Shown one piece after another: positions 52,042-60,149 of a stretch of DNA of 64,000 bases. The DNA is from an uncultured Olleya sp. GTDB lineage: Bacteria; Bacteroidota; Bacteroidia; Flavobacteriales; Flavobacteriaceae. The first letter of the stretch is position 1. Every line of letters begins with the position of its first letter. The notes beneath the pieces are model-generated. The model saw only the letters and a list, made by a program, of their open reading frames with translations. It had not been told where the DNA came from and ran no database searches. The DNA lies in the NCBI GenBank assembly GCA_947503885.1, contig CANNFD010000009.1:62001-126000 (forward strand), read 5' to 3'. Position numbers and translations under genes: made by a program.

Positions 52042-53469
52042 ATGAAGATTACCCAAATCAAATCCTTAGTAATTATTTTCTTTTTACTTTTAGGAAGCTT
52101 CGCTGTGGCTCAAACCGAATTAAAAAATAAAGTCGTTGACTTTATGAGTATGATGCCGATTGAAAACGCAAGCGTATATGTCCAAAACACCACAATCGGA
52201 ACAATTACAAATGCAGACGGTAAGTTTGTGTTATTAGTGCCTAAAGAGTTTGAAAAGGATACTCTTATAATTTCTTCGATAGGTTTTAAAAGTTTTAAAT
52301 CAACAATAGATCTGTTTGATAATGGTTTTGATGTTTTTTTAGAAGAAGATATTGCCTCCTTAGATGAGATATTGATTGTTGCAGAAAATAGACCAAAAAC
52401 AGGAAACGATATTGTAATAAGAGCATTAGAAAGATTGCAAACCAACCTTCCAGAACAACCTTATCTTCAAAAAGGATTTTTAAGACACAAGGAGCGTAAT
52501 AAAAAACAATTTAAATGGTTGGTCGAAAGTGCAATCACATTATATGACGATTCTAGTTATGTTTCCGGAGGAAAAGATAATTTAAAAATAAATGTAGATC
52601 AAGTAAGAAAAAGTTACGATTTACGTGATGTAGATAGCTTGTTTTCTCACTCTACTTACTTAAAATATAATGCTAATGTTAATTTGAAGCCTAAAAACTT
52701 AAGAAGAGACACAATAGCAAAAGCAGATTTGATAAAATCAATAAAATGGAATGATACTCGCGTAAATGGATTAGAAAATTTATTTAGGGGAAAACTTAAT
52801 TTGGTTAGAAACTCTAAAAGTTCAAAAGCATTATTAGGTGAAGATGTATTAAAAACACACCAGTTTAAGTTGGATACAGTATTGGTAGATAACGAAAGGA
52901 AAATTTACAAAATTAAGATTAATAAAAGTGAAGACTTTGTTGGTTTAGATACAGAAGGTATATATAACGAAGGGTATATTGCAGAGGGTTGGATTTATAT
53001 ATACTGGGATAATTTTGCAATTAAGAAGATAGAATACCAACTTAAAGCAGGTTCTAATGCTCAAAAAACTAGAAGTAAAACCTTGTTTGACACTCAAATT
53101 AATCACAAGTTAGTAATATCTTATATAGAGTATCAAGACAGGATGTATCCAAATTATATATACTATGAAACACCAAAGCTTGTCAATGTAGGTTATAAAC
53201 CAACGGGTAAAATTGATAAAGAAGAACAAGCGCTGTTTAATAAAGAAGAGCGCTACTATTACACTGTACAAGAAATATTGTTTACGGAAATTGTACAAGA
53301 CCCAGAAAAAGTTGAAGCAGCTTTGCAACAAGATTGGGATGCAGATATTTTTTCCGTAAAACCTTATAATAAAGAGTTTTGGGATAATTATAATACATTA
53401 TTAGAAAGTGAAGAAGACGAGAAGTTAATTAAAGATTTAACTAAGCGTTCAACACTTTTTAAGCAATAA
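52042..53469 (+). CDS. Secreted carboxypeptidase-like regulatory domain protein
   Basis: This 475-residue protein has signal peptide ending SFAVAQ (residues about 1-24). It then has a CarboxypepD_reg-like beta domain (KVVDFMSMMPIENASVYVQNTTIGTITNADGKFVL, about 28-105), typical of Bacteroidota outer-membrane-associated proteins. The rest (about 110-475) is an uncharacterised acidic domain, without TonB plug or barrel-like end. Probably periplasmic or surface-associated; the partner is unknown. It is monocistronic and ends just before the rpsU promoter. Confidence 0.82.
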   Translation: MKITQIKSLVIIFFLLLGSFAVAQTELKNKVVDFMSMMPIENASVYVQNTTIGTITNADGKFVLLVPKEFEKDTLIISSIGFKSFKSTIDLFDNGFDVFLEEDIASLDEILIVAENRPKTGNDIVIRALERLQTNLPEQPYLQKGFLRHKERNKKQFKWLVESAITLYDDSSYVSGGKDNLKINVDQVRKSYDLRDVDSLFSHSTYLKYNANVNLKPKNLRRDTIAKADLIKSIKWNDTRVNGLENLFRGKLNLVRNSKSSKALLGEDVLKTHQFKLDTVLVDNERKIYKIKINKSEDFVGLDTEGIYNEGYIAEGWIYIYWDNFAIKKIEYQLKAGSNAQKTRSKTLFDTQINHKLVISYIEYQDRMYPNYIYYETPKLVNVGYKPTGKIDKEEQALFNKEERYYYTVQEILFTEIVQDPEKVEAALQQDWDADIFSVKPYNKEFWDNYNTLLESEEDEKLIKDLTKRSTLFKQ

Positions 53470-53480
53470 AATTATTTTGA

Positions 53481-53510
53481 TTGTACAATTAAAATAACTT
53501 AGTATATTTG
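53481..53510 (+). promoter_or_regulatory. rpsU promoter
   Basis: TTG at 53481-53483 (-33 element), a 19-base spacer, and TATATTTG at 53503-53510 (-7 element), a full match to the Bacteroidota promoter consensus. The leader is about 32 bases. Confidence 0.75.
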
Positions 53511-53530
53511 CACCTCAAAATTTTAAAAGA

Positions 53531-53538
53531 GAGGAGGT
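53531..53538 (+). promoter_or_regulatory. Strong Shine-Dalgarno of rpsU
   Basis: GAGGAGGT lies 9-10 bases before the rpsU ATG at 53548. Such full anti-SD complements are rare in Flavobacteriia, where bS21 itself helps to hide the anti-SD. It is therefore a probable autoregulatory site. Confidence 0.8.
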
Positions 53539-53547
53539 TAAGACACT

Positions 53548-53736
53548 ATGTTAGTAATTCCAGTAAAAGAAAATATAGAAAGAGCTTTAAAGCAGTACAA
53601 ACGAAAGTTTGATAAAACAGGTACAAGACGTGCTCTACAAGTTCGTAAGCAGTTTACAAAGCCTTCTGTAGAAAACAGAGAAAAAACTCAAAAAGCGCAA
53701 TACATTCAGCATTTAAGAGATCAAGAAGCGGTTTAA
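53548..53736 (+). CDS. rpsU: 30S ribosomal protein bS21
   Basis: This 62-residue basic protein (LVIPVKENIERALKQYKRKF...TGTRRALQVRKQFTKPS) has the size and sequence of bS21. It binds near the 3' end of 16S rRNA. In Flavobacteriia it is known to help sequester the anti-Shine-Dalgarno, and its own mRNA carries a strong SD, as seen here. It has its own promoter and terminator. Confidence 0.95.
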   Translation: MLVIPVKENIERALKQYKRKFDKTGTRRALQVRKQFTKPSVENREKTQKAQYIQHLRDQEAV

Positions 53737-53754
53737 ATAGCTTCATTAATATTA

Positions 53755-53787
53755 AAATCCCATTAATTTTTTAATGGGATTTTTTTT
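53755..53787 (+). terminator. Rho-independent terminator after rpsU
   Basis: ATCCCATTAA/TTAATGGGAT has a TTTT loop and is followed by seven T. Confidence 0.9.
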
Positions 53788-53847
53788 GTTTTACAAGTAA
53801 TCTAATTCAAAATGGTATATTTAACAAGACTAAAATCTTCAACAATA

Positions 53848-54738
53848 ATGTTATTAAAAGCCTTTTTAGATTATTTGTTACTCGAAAAAAAATATTCCGC
53901 ACTAACAGTTAATGCATATAAAAAAGACATAGAAGCTTTTCTATTTTTTTTAAAAGAAGAAGAACAGACAAACACAATTAAAGAAGTTAATTACTCGCAA
54001 ATTAGAAGTTGGATTATAAGTCTAGTAGATAATAAAATTTCTAATAGAAGTATAAACAGAAAAATATCAGCTTTAAATAGCTTTTATAAATTTCTATTAA
54101 AAATTGAAGAAGTCCAAACCAACCCACTTTCAAAACATAAAGCACTTAAAACAAGTAAAAAAGTGCAAATTCCATTTTCAGAACAAGAAATTACAACAGT
54201 ATTAGACCAGATAAACCATCAACAAGACTTTGAAGGTTTAAGAAACAAATTAATGATTGAATTGTTTTATTCAACAGGAATTAGAAGAATAGAATTAATA
54301 AATATTAAGCTAAAAGACGTTGATATAGAAAACAATACAATTAAGATTTTAGGAAAAAGAAACAAAGAACGTATTATACCATTATTAAACATGGTTACAG
54401 ATAGTATTAATAAATATAAATCAGAACGTATTCAATTAGAAAGGATTAAGGATCAAGAGTTTTTGTTTTTAACAAAAAAGGGCGTTAAAATTTACGAAAC
54501 TCTTGTTTACAGGATTATAAATGATTACTTTAGTAAAGCTTCTAGCAAAGTAAAAAAGAGTCCACATATACTTAGACATTCTTTTGCAACACACCTGCTA
54601 AATCAAGGTGCAGAGTTAAATGCAGTTAAAGAGTTATTAGGGCATTCAAGCTTAGCAGCTACTCAAGTGTATACTCATAATAGTATATCAGAATTAAAAA
54701 AAGTATATGCTAAAGCACATCCTAGGAGCAAAAAATAA
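53848..54738 (+). CDS. xerC: Tyrosine recombinase XerC
   Basis: From the ATG at 53848 this is a 296-residue protein. It has an N-terminal SAM-like core-binding domain (LLKAFLDYLLLEKKYSALTVNAYKKDIE) and a catalytic domain with Arg146 (STGIRR), the Lys in LGKRNKERI, His240/Arg243 (HILRHSF), His266 (LGHSS) and Tyr275 (VYTH). All active-site residues are intact. It resolves chromosome dimers at dif with its partner. It lies in the housekeeping block and next to hpf, as in related genomes, so it is not a mobile-element integrase. The ATG at 53812 is an alternative start. Confidence 0.9.
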   Translation: MLLKAFLDYLLLEKKYSALTVNAYKKDIEAFLFFLKEEEQTNTIKEVNYSQIRSWIISLVDNKISNRSINRKISALNSFYKFLLKIEEVQTNPLSKHKALKTSKKVQIPFSEQEITTVLDQINHQQDFEGLRNKLMIELFYSTGIRRIELINIKLKDVDIENNTIKILGKRNKERIIPLLNMVTDSINKYKSERIQLERIKDQEFLFLTKKGVKIYETLVYRIINDYFSKASSKVKKSPHILRHSFATHLLNQGAELNAVKELLGHSSLAATQVYTHNSISELKKVYAKAHPRSKK

Positions 54739-54762
54739 ATGTTTAATCATAAAATTTATAGT

Positions 54763-55077
54763 ATGAACGTAAACACACAGGCAGTCAATTTTAATGCCGA
54801 ACCCCAATTGTTAGAATTCATTCAAAAAAGAATGGACAAGTTAGAAATGTATTATGATAAAGTCATAGAATCTGAAGTCTATTTAAAAGTAGAAAAGAGT
54901 AGTAATGGGTTAAATAAAATTTTTGAAGCTAAAATAAATATACCTGGAGACAGTCTAATTGTTAAAAAGCAATGCAAGTCTTTTGAGGAAGGTGCAGATA
55001 CTGCTGTAGCCTCTCTTGAAAGACAGTTGAAAAAGCGAAAACAAAAATTACGAGAAAAAAATAAAAATATTTCATAA
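54763..55077 (+). CDS. hpf: Ribosome hibernation promoting factor (HPF/RaiA, short form)
   Basis: From the ATG at 54763 this is a 104-residue protein of the S30AE family: MNVNTQAVNFNAEPQLLEFI, EVYLKVEKSSNG, EAKINIPGDSLIVKKQCKSFEEGADTAVASLERQLKKRKQ. The short form lacks a dimerisation tail. It binds the 30S decoding region in resting cells. The upstream ATG at 54739 directly after the xerC stop would add eight residues that do not match the family start. It is probably co-transcribed with xerC. Confidence 0.88.
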   Translation: MNVNTQAVNFNAEPQLLEFIQKRMDKLEMYYDKVIESEVYLKVEKSSNGLNKIFEAKINIPGDSLIVKKQCKSFEEGADTAVASLERQLKKRKQKLREKNKNIS

Positions 55078-55083
55078 AAATGT

Positions 55084-55113
55084 TTTGAATAAATAAATAA
55101 ATATATACATTTG
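55084..55113 (+). promoter_or_regulatory. Promoter of the tRNA-tuf operon
   Basis: TTTG at 55084-55087 (-33), an 18-base spacer, and TACATTTG at 55106-55113 (-7). It is a full-consensus Bacteroidota promoter 52 bases before the first tRNA. A small hairpin CCGTTA/TAGCGG (55118-55133) with a T-run follows, and may act as attenuator. Confidence 0.75.
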
Positions 55114-55165
55114 CAGTCCGTTAGAAATAGCGGGCTTTTTTTAGAAGTAAAAAGAGCAGCAAAAA

Positions 55166-55239
55166 GCCGATGTAGCTCAGCTGGCTAGAGCAGCTGATTT
55201 GTAATCAGCAGGTCGTGGGTTCGAGTCCCTCCATCGGCT
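55166..55239 (+). tRNA. tRNA-Thr (anticodon TGT)
   Basis: A 74-base cloverleaf with acceptor GCCGATG/CATCGGC, D loop AGCTCAGCTGGCTAGAG, anticodon arm CTGAT-TTGTAAT-CAG with TGT, and T arm GTGGGTTCGAGTCCC. First of four tRNAs before tuf. The 3' CCA is not encoded. Confidence 0.95.
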
Positions 55240-55313
55240 CAAAATAAAGTGACAACAAATTAATACTTGTTTAGCTTTGTTAAGTTCTTTAAAAGAGTGA
55301 AAAATTTAAAATT

Positions 55314-55395
<82 letters not shown>

Positions 55396-55443
55396 CTTTT
55401 TTTATAAAAAGAGGATTTTAAATTTAAAAGGATTTAAATAATT

Positions 55444-55516
55444 GCGAGAGTAGCTCAGTTGGTAGAGCGTCAGCCTTCCAAGCTGAATGTCGCCGGTTCG
55501 AACCCGGTCTCTCGCT
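55444..55516 (+). tRNA. tRNA-Gly (anticodon TCC)
   Basis: A 73-base cloverleaf with acceptor GCGAGAG/CTCTCGC, anticodon arm CAGCCTTCCAAGCTG (TCC), and T arm GCCGGTTCGAACCCGGT. The D arm is AGCTCAGTTGGTAGAGC. Confidence 0.95.
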
Positions 55517-55528
55517 CTAATTATTTAA

Positions 55529-55600
55529 GCCGGTGTAGCTCAGGGGTAGAGCGTTTCCTTGGTAAGGAAGAGGTCACGGGTTCAATTCCCGTCATTGGCT
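55529..55600 (+). tRNA. tRNA-Thr (anticodon GGT)
   Basis: A 72-base cloverleaf with acceptor GCCGGTG/CATTGGC (two G:U pairs), anticodon arm TTCCTTGGTAAGGAA (GGT), and T arm CACGGGTTCAATTCCCGT. Last tRNA before tuf, 68 bases upstream of its start. Confidence 0.95.
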
Positions 55601-55668
55601 CTGATAAAAGACATAAAAATTAAGAATACACTAATATTATTATATAACTAAGATTAAATTATTAAAAC

Positions 55669-56856
55669 ATGGCAAAGGCAACTTTCGATCGTTCAAAACC
55701 ACACTTAAATATTGGTACAATTGGACACGTAGATCACGGTAAAACAACTTTAACTGCTGCTATTACTAAAGTATTAGCTGATGCAGGTTTATCAGAAGCA
55801 AGATCATTCGATCAGATTGATAACGCTCCAGAGGAAAAAGAAAGAGGTATTACAATTAATACATCACACGTAGAATATTCAACAGCAAATCGTCACTATG
55901 CACACGTAGATTGTCCAGGTCACGCCGATTACGTAAAAAACATGGTAACTGGTGCTGCACAAATGGATGGAGCTATATTAGTAGTAGCTGCAACAGATGG
56001 TCCAATGCCACAAACTCGTGAGCACATCTTATTAGGTCGTCAAGTAGGTATCCCAAGAATCGTAGTATTCTTAAACAAAGTGGATATGGTTGATGATGAA
56101 GAGCTTTTAGAATTAGTTGACATGGAGGTTAGAGAATTATTATCATTCTATGAGTATGATGGTGATAATGGACCTGTAGTTTCTGGTTCTGCTTTAGGAG
56201 CTTTAAATGGTGAGCAAAAATGGGTTGATACAGTAATGGAGTTAATGGAAGCTGTAGATGCTTGGATTGAAGAGCCAGTACGTGATATGGACAAGCCTTT
56301 CTTAATGCCTATTGAAGATGTATTTTCTATTACAGGTCGTGGTACAGTAGCAACTGGACGTATCGAAACTGGTGTAGCTAATACTGGAGATCCAGTTGAG
56401 ATCATCGGTATGGGTGCTGAAAAATTAACTTCTACTATTACAGGAATTGAAATGTTCCGTCAAATATTAGACAGAGGAGAAGCAGGAGATAATGCAGGTA
56501 TCTTATTAAGAGGTATTGAGAAGTCTCAAATCTCTAGAGGTATGGTAATTACTAAGCCTGGTTCAGTAACACCACATGCTAAATTTAAAGCTGAGGTTTA
56601 TATCCTTAAAAAAGAAGAAGGTGGACGTCACACTCCATTCCATAATAACTACCGTCCTCAGTTCTACGTACGTACAACTGACGTAACAGGAAACATTGCG
56701 TTACCTGAAGGAGTAGAGATGGTTATGCCTGGTGATAACTTAACAATCCACGTTGATTTAATTCAGAAAATTGCAATGAATGTTGGACTACGTTTCGCTA
56801 TACGTGAAGGTGGTAGAACAGTAGGTGCAGGTCAGGTAACTGAAATTTTAGACTAA
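55669..56856 (+). CDS. tuf: Elongation factor Tu
   Basis: This 395-residue GTPase carries aminoacyl-tRNA to the ribosome. The G1 motif GHVDHGKT, G2 region [10 protein letters not shown]3 DCPGHADY, G4 NKVD and G5 SAL are all present, followed by domains II and III ([44 protein letters not shown]). It is transcribed with the tRNAs on both sides; the order tRNA-Thr, Tyr, Gly, Thr, tuf is widely conserved. Confidence 0.99.
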   Translation: MAKATFDRSKPHLNIGTIGHVDHGKTTLTAAITKVLADAGLSEARSFDQIDNAPEEKERGITINTSHVEYSTANRHYAHVDCPGHADYVKNMVTGAAQMDGAILVVAATDGPMPQTREHILLGRQVGIPRIVVFLNKVDMVDDEELLELVDMEVRELLSFYEYDGDNGPVVSGSALGALNGEQKWVDTVMELMEAVDAWIEEPVRDMDKPFLMPIEDVFSITGRGTVATGRIETGVANTGDPVEIIGMGAEKLTSTITGIEMFRQILDRGEAGDNAGILLRGIEKSQISRGMVITKPGSVTPHAKFKAEVYILKKEEGGRHTPFHNNYRPQFYVRTTDVTGNIALPEGVEMVMPGDNLTIHVDLIQKIAMNVGLRFAIREGGRTVGAGQVTEILD

Positions 56857-56917
56857 ATTATAGTTTATAAAATATAGAATTAAGGCGCTTCATATCGAAG
56901 TGCCTTGATTCATATTT

Positions 56918-56990
56918 ACGGGTTTAGCTCAGTTGGTAGAGCACTGGTCTCCAAAACCAGGTGTCGGGAGTTCGAGTCTCTCAACCCGTG
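56918..56990 (+). tRNA. tRNA-Trp (anticodon CCA)
   Basis: A 73-base cloverleaf with acceptor ACGGGTT/AACCCGT, anticodon arm CTGGTCTCCAAAACCAG (CCA), and T arm CGGGAGTTCGAGTCTCTC. The discriminator is G. It sits between tuf and secE as in many bacteria. A hairpin AAGGC...GCCTT (56882-56906) lies just before it and may be a processing site. Confidence 0.95.
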
Positions 56991-57072
56991 CAACTTAAAA
57001 TAAACGGAATAAGTTTGTTTTATAAAAATATTAAAGTTGTCCGCTCCAAAGGAAGACATAAAATAAAATAAC

Positions 57073-57267
57073 ATGGCTGGAATAGTAAACTATATTAAAG
57101 AATCATTCGGAGAGTTAAAAAACAATGTAACATGGACACCATGGTCTGAAGCGCAAAGTTTAACTATCCTTGTGGCTGTTTTCTCAATTATTTTCTCTTT
57201 AGCTGTCTGGGGTATAGATACTGTTTTTAGTAAAGTAATTAGTTTATACTTTAACCTAATAGGATAG
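57073..57267 (+). CDS. secE: Preprotein translocase subunit SecE
   Basis: This 64-residue short-form SecE has an amphipathic N-terminal helix (IVNYIKESFGELKNNVTWTPW) and one membrane helix (about residues 34-60). It stabilises SecY in the translocon. It lies 6 bases before nusG. Confidence 0.94.
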   Translation: MAGIVNYIKESFGELKNNVTWTPWSEAQSLTILVAVFSIIFSLAVWGIDTVFSKVISLYFNLIG

Positions 57268-57273
57268 ATTGAT

Positions 57274-57828
57274 ATGGCTGAAGTTGGAGAAAAAAAATGG
57301 TACGTAGTAAGAGCTGTAAGTGGTCAAGAAAATAAGATTAAAACTTATATCGAAAATGAAATCGCTAGATTAGGTCTACAAGATTATGTAGAACAAGTGC
57401 TAGTGCCTACTGAAAATGTCGTTCAAATTAGAAATGGTAAAAAAGTAAACAAAGAAAAAGTTTACTTCAGTGGTTACATTATGATTAAAGCTAATCTATC
57501 AGGAGAAATTCCTCATATTATAAAATCAATAACAAATGTAATTGGTTTTTTAGGTGCAACTAAAGGAGGGGATCCTTTACCTTTAAGACAATCAGAAGTT
57601 AATAGAATGTTAGGTAAAGTAGATGAACTATCTGTTGACGCTGATGTAAATGTAGCAATACCTTTCACTAAAGGAGAAACTGTCAAAGTTATTGATGGTC
57701 CTTTTAATGGTTTTGACGGTACGATTGAAAACATAAATGAAGAAAAACGTAAGTTAGAAGTAATGGTTAAGATTTTCGGAAGAAAAACTCCATTAGAGTT
57801 AAGTTACATGCAAGTTGAAAAAATATAA
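57274..57828 (+). CDS. nusG: Transcription termination/antitermination factor NusG
   Basis: This 184-residue protein has KKWYVVRAVSGQENKIKTYIE at the start (NGN domain), GYIMIKANLSGEIPHIIKSI, and the C-terminal KOW domain KGETVKVIDGPFNGFDGTIE. It binds RNA polymerase and couples it to the ribosome or Rho. It is in the secE-nusG-rplK operon; a 71-base spacer follows before rplK. Confidence 0.97.
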   Translation: MAEVGEKKWYVVRAVSGQENKIKTYIENEIARLGLQDYVEQVLVPTENVVQIRNGKKVNKEKVYFSGYIMIKANLSGEIPHIIKSITNVIGFLGATKGGDPLPLRQSEVNRMLGKVDELSVDADVNVAIPFTKGETVKVIDGPFNGFDGTIENINEEKRKLEVMVKIFGRKTPLELSYMQVEKI

Positions 57829-57899
57829 TAATTGTTACACTAATAATAAATGCTTTTTTAAGCTTCCACTTAAACTAGCATCAAATTAATTTATTTAAA

Positions 57900-58340
57900 A
57901 TGGCAAAAGAACTAGGAAAAGTAGTTAAACTACAAGTTAGGGGAGGTGCAGCGAATCCTTCGCCACCGGTTGGACCCGCTCTAGGTGCTGCAGGAGTAAA
58001 TATCATGGAGTTTTGTAAGCAATTTAATGCTAGAACCCAAGATAAAGCTGGTAAAGTATTACCAGTGGTGATTTCTGTTTACAAAGACAAATCATTTGAC
58101 TTTGTAATCAAGACTCCACCTGCTGCTGTACAGTTACTAGAAGCGGCCAAAGTAAAAAAAGGTTCTGGTGAACCACACGTTAAAAAAGTAGCAAAAGTTT
58201 CTTGGGATCAAGTCAAAACTATTGCAGAAGACAAAATGGTAGATTTAAATGCATTTACGATAGATTCTGCAATGAAGATGATTGCTGGTACTGCAAGATC
58301 TATGGGTATAACTGTTAAAGGTGGTGATGCACCAAATTAA
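57900..58340 (+). CDS. rplK: 50S ribosomal protein uL11
   Basis: This 146-residue protein has the Pro-rich N-terminal domain ([20 protein letters not shown]), [10 protein letters not shown], and the rRNA-binding C-terminal part ([30 protein letters not shown]). It forms the GTPase-associated centre with 23S rRNA. Confidence 0.98.
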   Translation: MAKELGKVVKLQVRGGAANPSPPVGPALGAAGVNIMEFCKQFNARTQDKAGKVLPVVISVYKDKSFDFVIKTPPAAVQLLEAAKVKKGSGEPHVKKVAKVSWDQVKTIAEDKMVDLNAFTIDSAMKMIAGTARSMGITVKGGDAPN

Positions 58341-58359
58341 CCTAAAAAGATTTTAAAAA

Positions 58360-59049
58360 ATGGCAAGATTAACAAGAAAACAAAAAGAAGCTGTAGCAAA
58401 AATTGATAAGGATAAAATATATTCTCTTCAAGAAGCTTCAGTATTAATAAAAGATATCACAAACACTAAGTTTGATGCGTCTGTAGATTTAGCAATTCGT
58501 TTAGGGGTTGACCCAAGAAAAGCTAATCAAATGGTTAGAGGTGTAGTATCTCTTCCCCATGGAACTGGTAAGGATACTAAAGTATTAGCTTTAGTTACTC
58601 CGGACAAAGAAGCAGAAGCAAAAGAAGCTGGTGCTGATTATGTTGGTTTAGACGAGTACCTTGACAAGATCAAGAGTGGTTGGACAGATGTAGATGTAAT
58701 TATTACTATGCCTAGTGTTATGGGTAAATTAGGTCCTTTAGGACGTGTATTAGGTCCTCGTGGTTTAATGCCTAACCCAAAAACAGGAACGGTTACTATG
58801 GATGTTGCAAAAGCTGTAACTGAAGTTAAAGCTGGTAAAATTGACTTTAAAGTTGATAAAACAGGTATCGTTCATGCTTCAATTGGAAAAGCATCTTTTA
58901 GTGCTGATAAGATTAAAGACAATGCAAACGAATTATTAACAACAATAATGAAGCTTAAACCGACTTCAGCTAAAGGAATTTATGTAAAAAGCATTTTCAT
59001 GTCTTCTACAATGAGTCCTAGTATAGCTGTTGACACTAAAATAGGTTAA
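58360..59049 (+). CDS. rplA: 50S ribosomal protein uL1
   Basis: This 229-residue protein has [33 protein letters not shown] at the start and [25 protein letters not shown] later, ending with the rRNA-binding [14 protein letters not shown] region. It forms the L1 stalk and, in some bacteria, represses its own operon. No separate L1-binding leader is visible here. Confidence 0.98.
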   Translation: MARLTRKQKEAVAKIDKDKIYSLQEASVLIKDITNTKFDASVDLAIRLGVDPRKANQMVRGVVSLPHGTGKDTKVLALVTPDKEAEAKEAGADYVGLDEYLDKIKSGWTDVDVIITMPSVMGKLGPLGRVLGPRGLMPNPKTGTVTMDVAKAVTEVKAGKIDFKVDKTGIVHASIGKASFSADKIKDNANELLTTIMKLKPTSAKGIYVKSIFMSSTMSPSIAVDTKIG

Positions 59050-59069
59050 GTAGTTAAAAACTTTATATT

Positions 59070-59591
59070 ATGACTAGAGAAGATAAATCACAAGTAATTA
59101 AAGAATTAACTGCACAATTAGCCGAAAACTCAAATATCTATATAGCAGATATTTCAGGTTTAAACGCAGGAGTTACTTCTGACTTACGTCGTGCTTGTTT
59201 TAAAGCAAACATACAGTTATCAGTAGTTAAAAATACATTACTTGAAAAAGCGATGGAAGCATCTGAAAGAGATTTTGGAAACTTACCATCAATATTAAAA
59301 GGAAATACATCAGTGATGTATTCAGAAACTGGAAATGCTCCAGCTAAATTAATCAAAGCTTTCAGAAAAAAATCTGAAAAACCTTTATTAAAAGGTGCTT
59401 TTATTGAAGAAGCAGTTTATTTAGGAGACGACCAGTTAGATATGTTAGTAGACATCAAGTCTAGAGAAGAGTTAATTGGTGATATAGTAGGATTATTACA
59501 ATCGCCAGCTAAGAACGTTATTTCGGCTCTTAAATCTAGTGGTGGAACACTTTCAGGTATCTTAAAAACTTTATCTCAAAAAGAGGGATAA
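59070..59591 (+). CDS. rplJ: 50S ribosomal protein uL10
   Basis: This 173-residue stalk base protein has SQVIKELTAQLAENSNIYIADISGLNAG at its start and a C-terminal helix (SPAKNVISALKSSGGTLSGILKTL) that binds L7/L12 dimers. It starts 20 bases after rplA. Confidence 0.97.
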   Translation: MTREDKSQVIKELTAQLAENSNIYIADISGLNAGVTSDLRRACFKANIQLSVVKNTLLEKAMEASERDFGNLPSILKGNTSVMYSETGNAPAKLIKAFRKKSEKPLLKGAFIEEAVYLGDDQLDMLVDIKSREELIGDIVGLLQSPAKNVISALKSSGGTLSGILKTLSQKEG

Positions 59592-59650
59592 TTTCAAATT
59601 AGGCACTTTTACAATTATATATTATTAAAATTTATTAAAACGATAGAAAA

Positions 59651-60025
59651 ATGGCAGATTTAAAAGATTTCGCAGAACAATTAGTTAACCTTACAGTTAA
59701 AGAAGTAAATGAGTTAGCAACTATTTTAAAAGATGAGTATGGTATCGAGCCTGCTGCTGCTGCAGTAGCTGTTGCAGCTGGACCAGCTGCAGGTGGTGAA
59801 GCTGCTGAAGCTCAAACTGAATTTGATGTTATTTTAAAAGCAGCAGGTGCTTCTAAATTAGCAGTAGTAAAATTAGTTAAAGAATTAACTGGTTTAGGTT
59901 TAAAAGAAGCTAAAGGTTTAGTTGATGATGCACCAAGTGCAATCAAAGAAGGAGTTTCTAAAGACGAAGCTGATGCATTAAAAACTTCATTAGAAGAAGC
60001 AGGAGCAGAGGTTGAGCTTAAGTAA
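59651..60025 (+). CDS. rplL: 50S ribosomal protein bL12 (L7/L12)
   Basis: This 124-residue protein has the N-terminal dimerisation region ([20 protein letters not shown]), an Ala-rich hinge ([19 protein letters not shown]) and the C-terminal factor-binding domain ([24 protein letters not shown]). It is present in several copies on the ribosome stalk and recruits translational GTPases. Confidence 0.98.
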   Translation: MADLKDFAEQLVNLTVKEVNELATILKDEYGIEPAAAAVAVAAGPAAGGEAAEAQTEFDVILKAAGASKLAVVKLVKELTGLGLKEAKGLVDDAPSAIKEGVSKDEADALKTSLEEAGAEVELK

Positions 60026-60047
60026 GCTTACCAAATAATTTTACAAA

Positions 60048-60084
60048 GGTTTAGGTCTGAAGCACGCGCTTTACGACCTAAACC
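60048..60084 (+). promoter_or_regulatory. Hairpin between rplL and rpoB
   Basis: GGTTTAGGTC (60048-60057) is paired with GACCTAAACC (60075-60084), and an inner AAGC/GCTT pair closes the loop. There is no T-run at its end. In other bacteria this gap holds an attenuator and an RNase III site, and this may be the same. Confidence 0.55.
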
Positions 60085-60149
60085 ATTTGTCGTATATAGT
60101 CATAAGCTATATATAATCACATTTTTTTTAATCAAAATTTCGTCCATTG

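Noticed and set aside
53848-54738. Tyrosine recombinase as sign of a genomic island
   Set aside because: All active-site residues are those of XerC, and it lies between rpsU and hpf in a housekeeping block, with no attachment-site duplication at the nearby tRNA genes.
60147-60149. TTG as start of rpoB
   Set aside because: The ATG at 60150 gives the normal RpoB N terminus.
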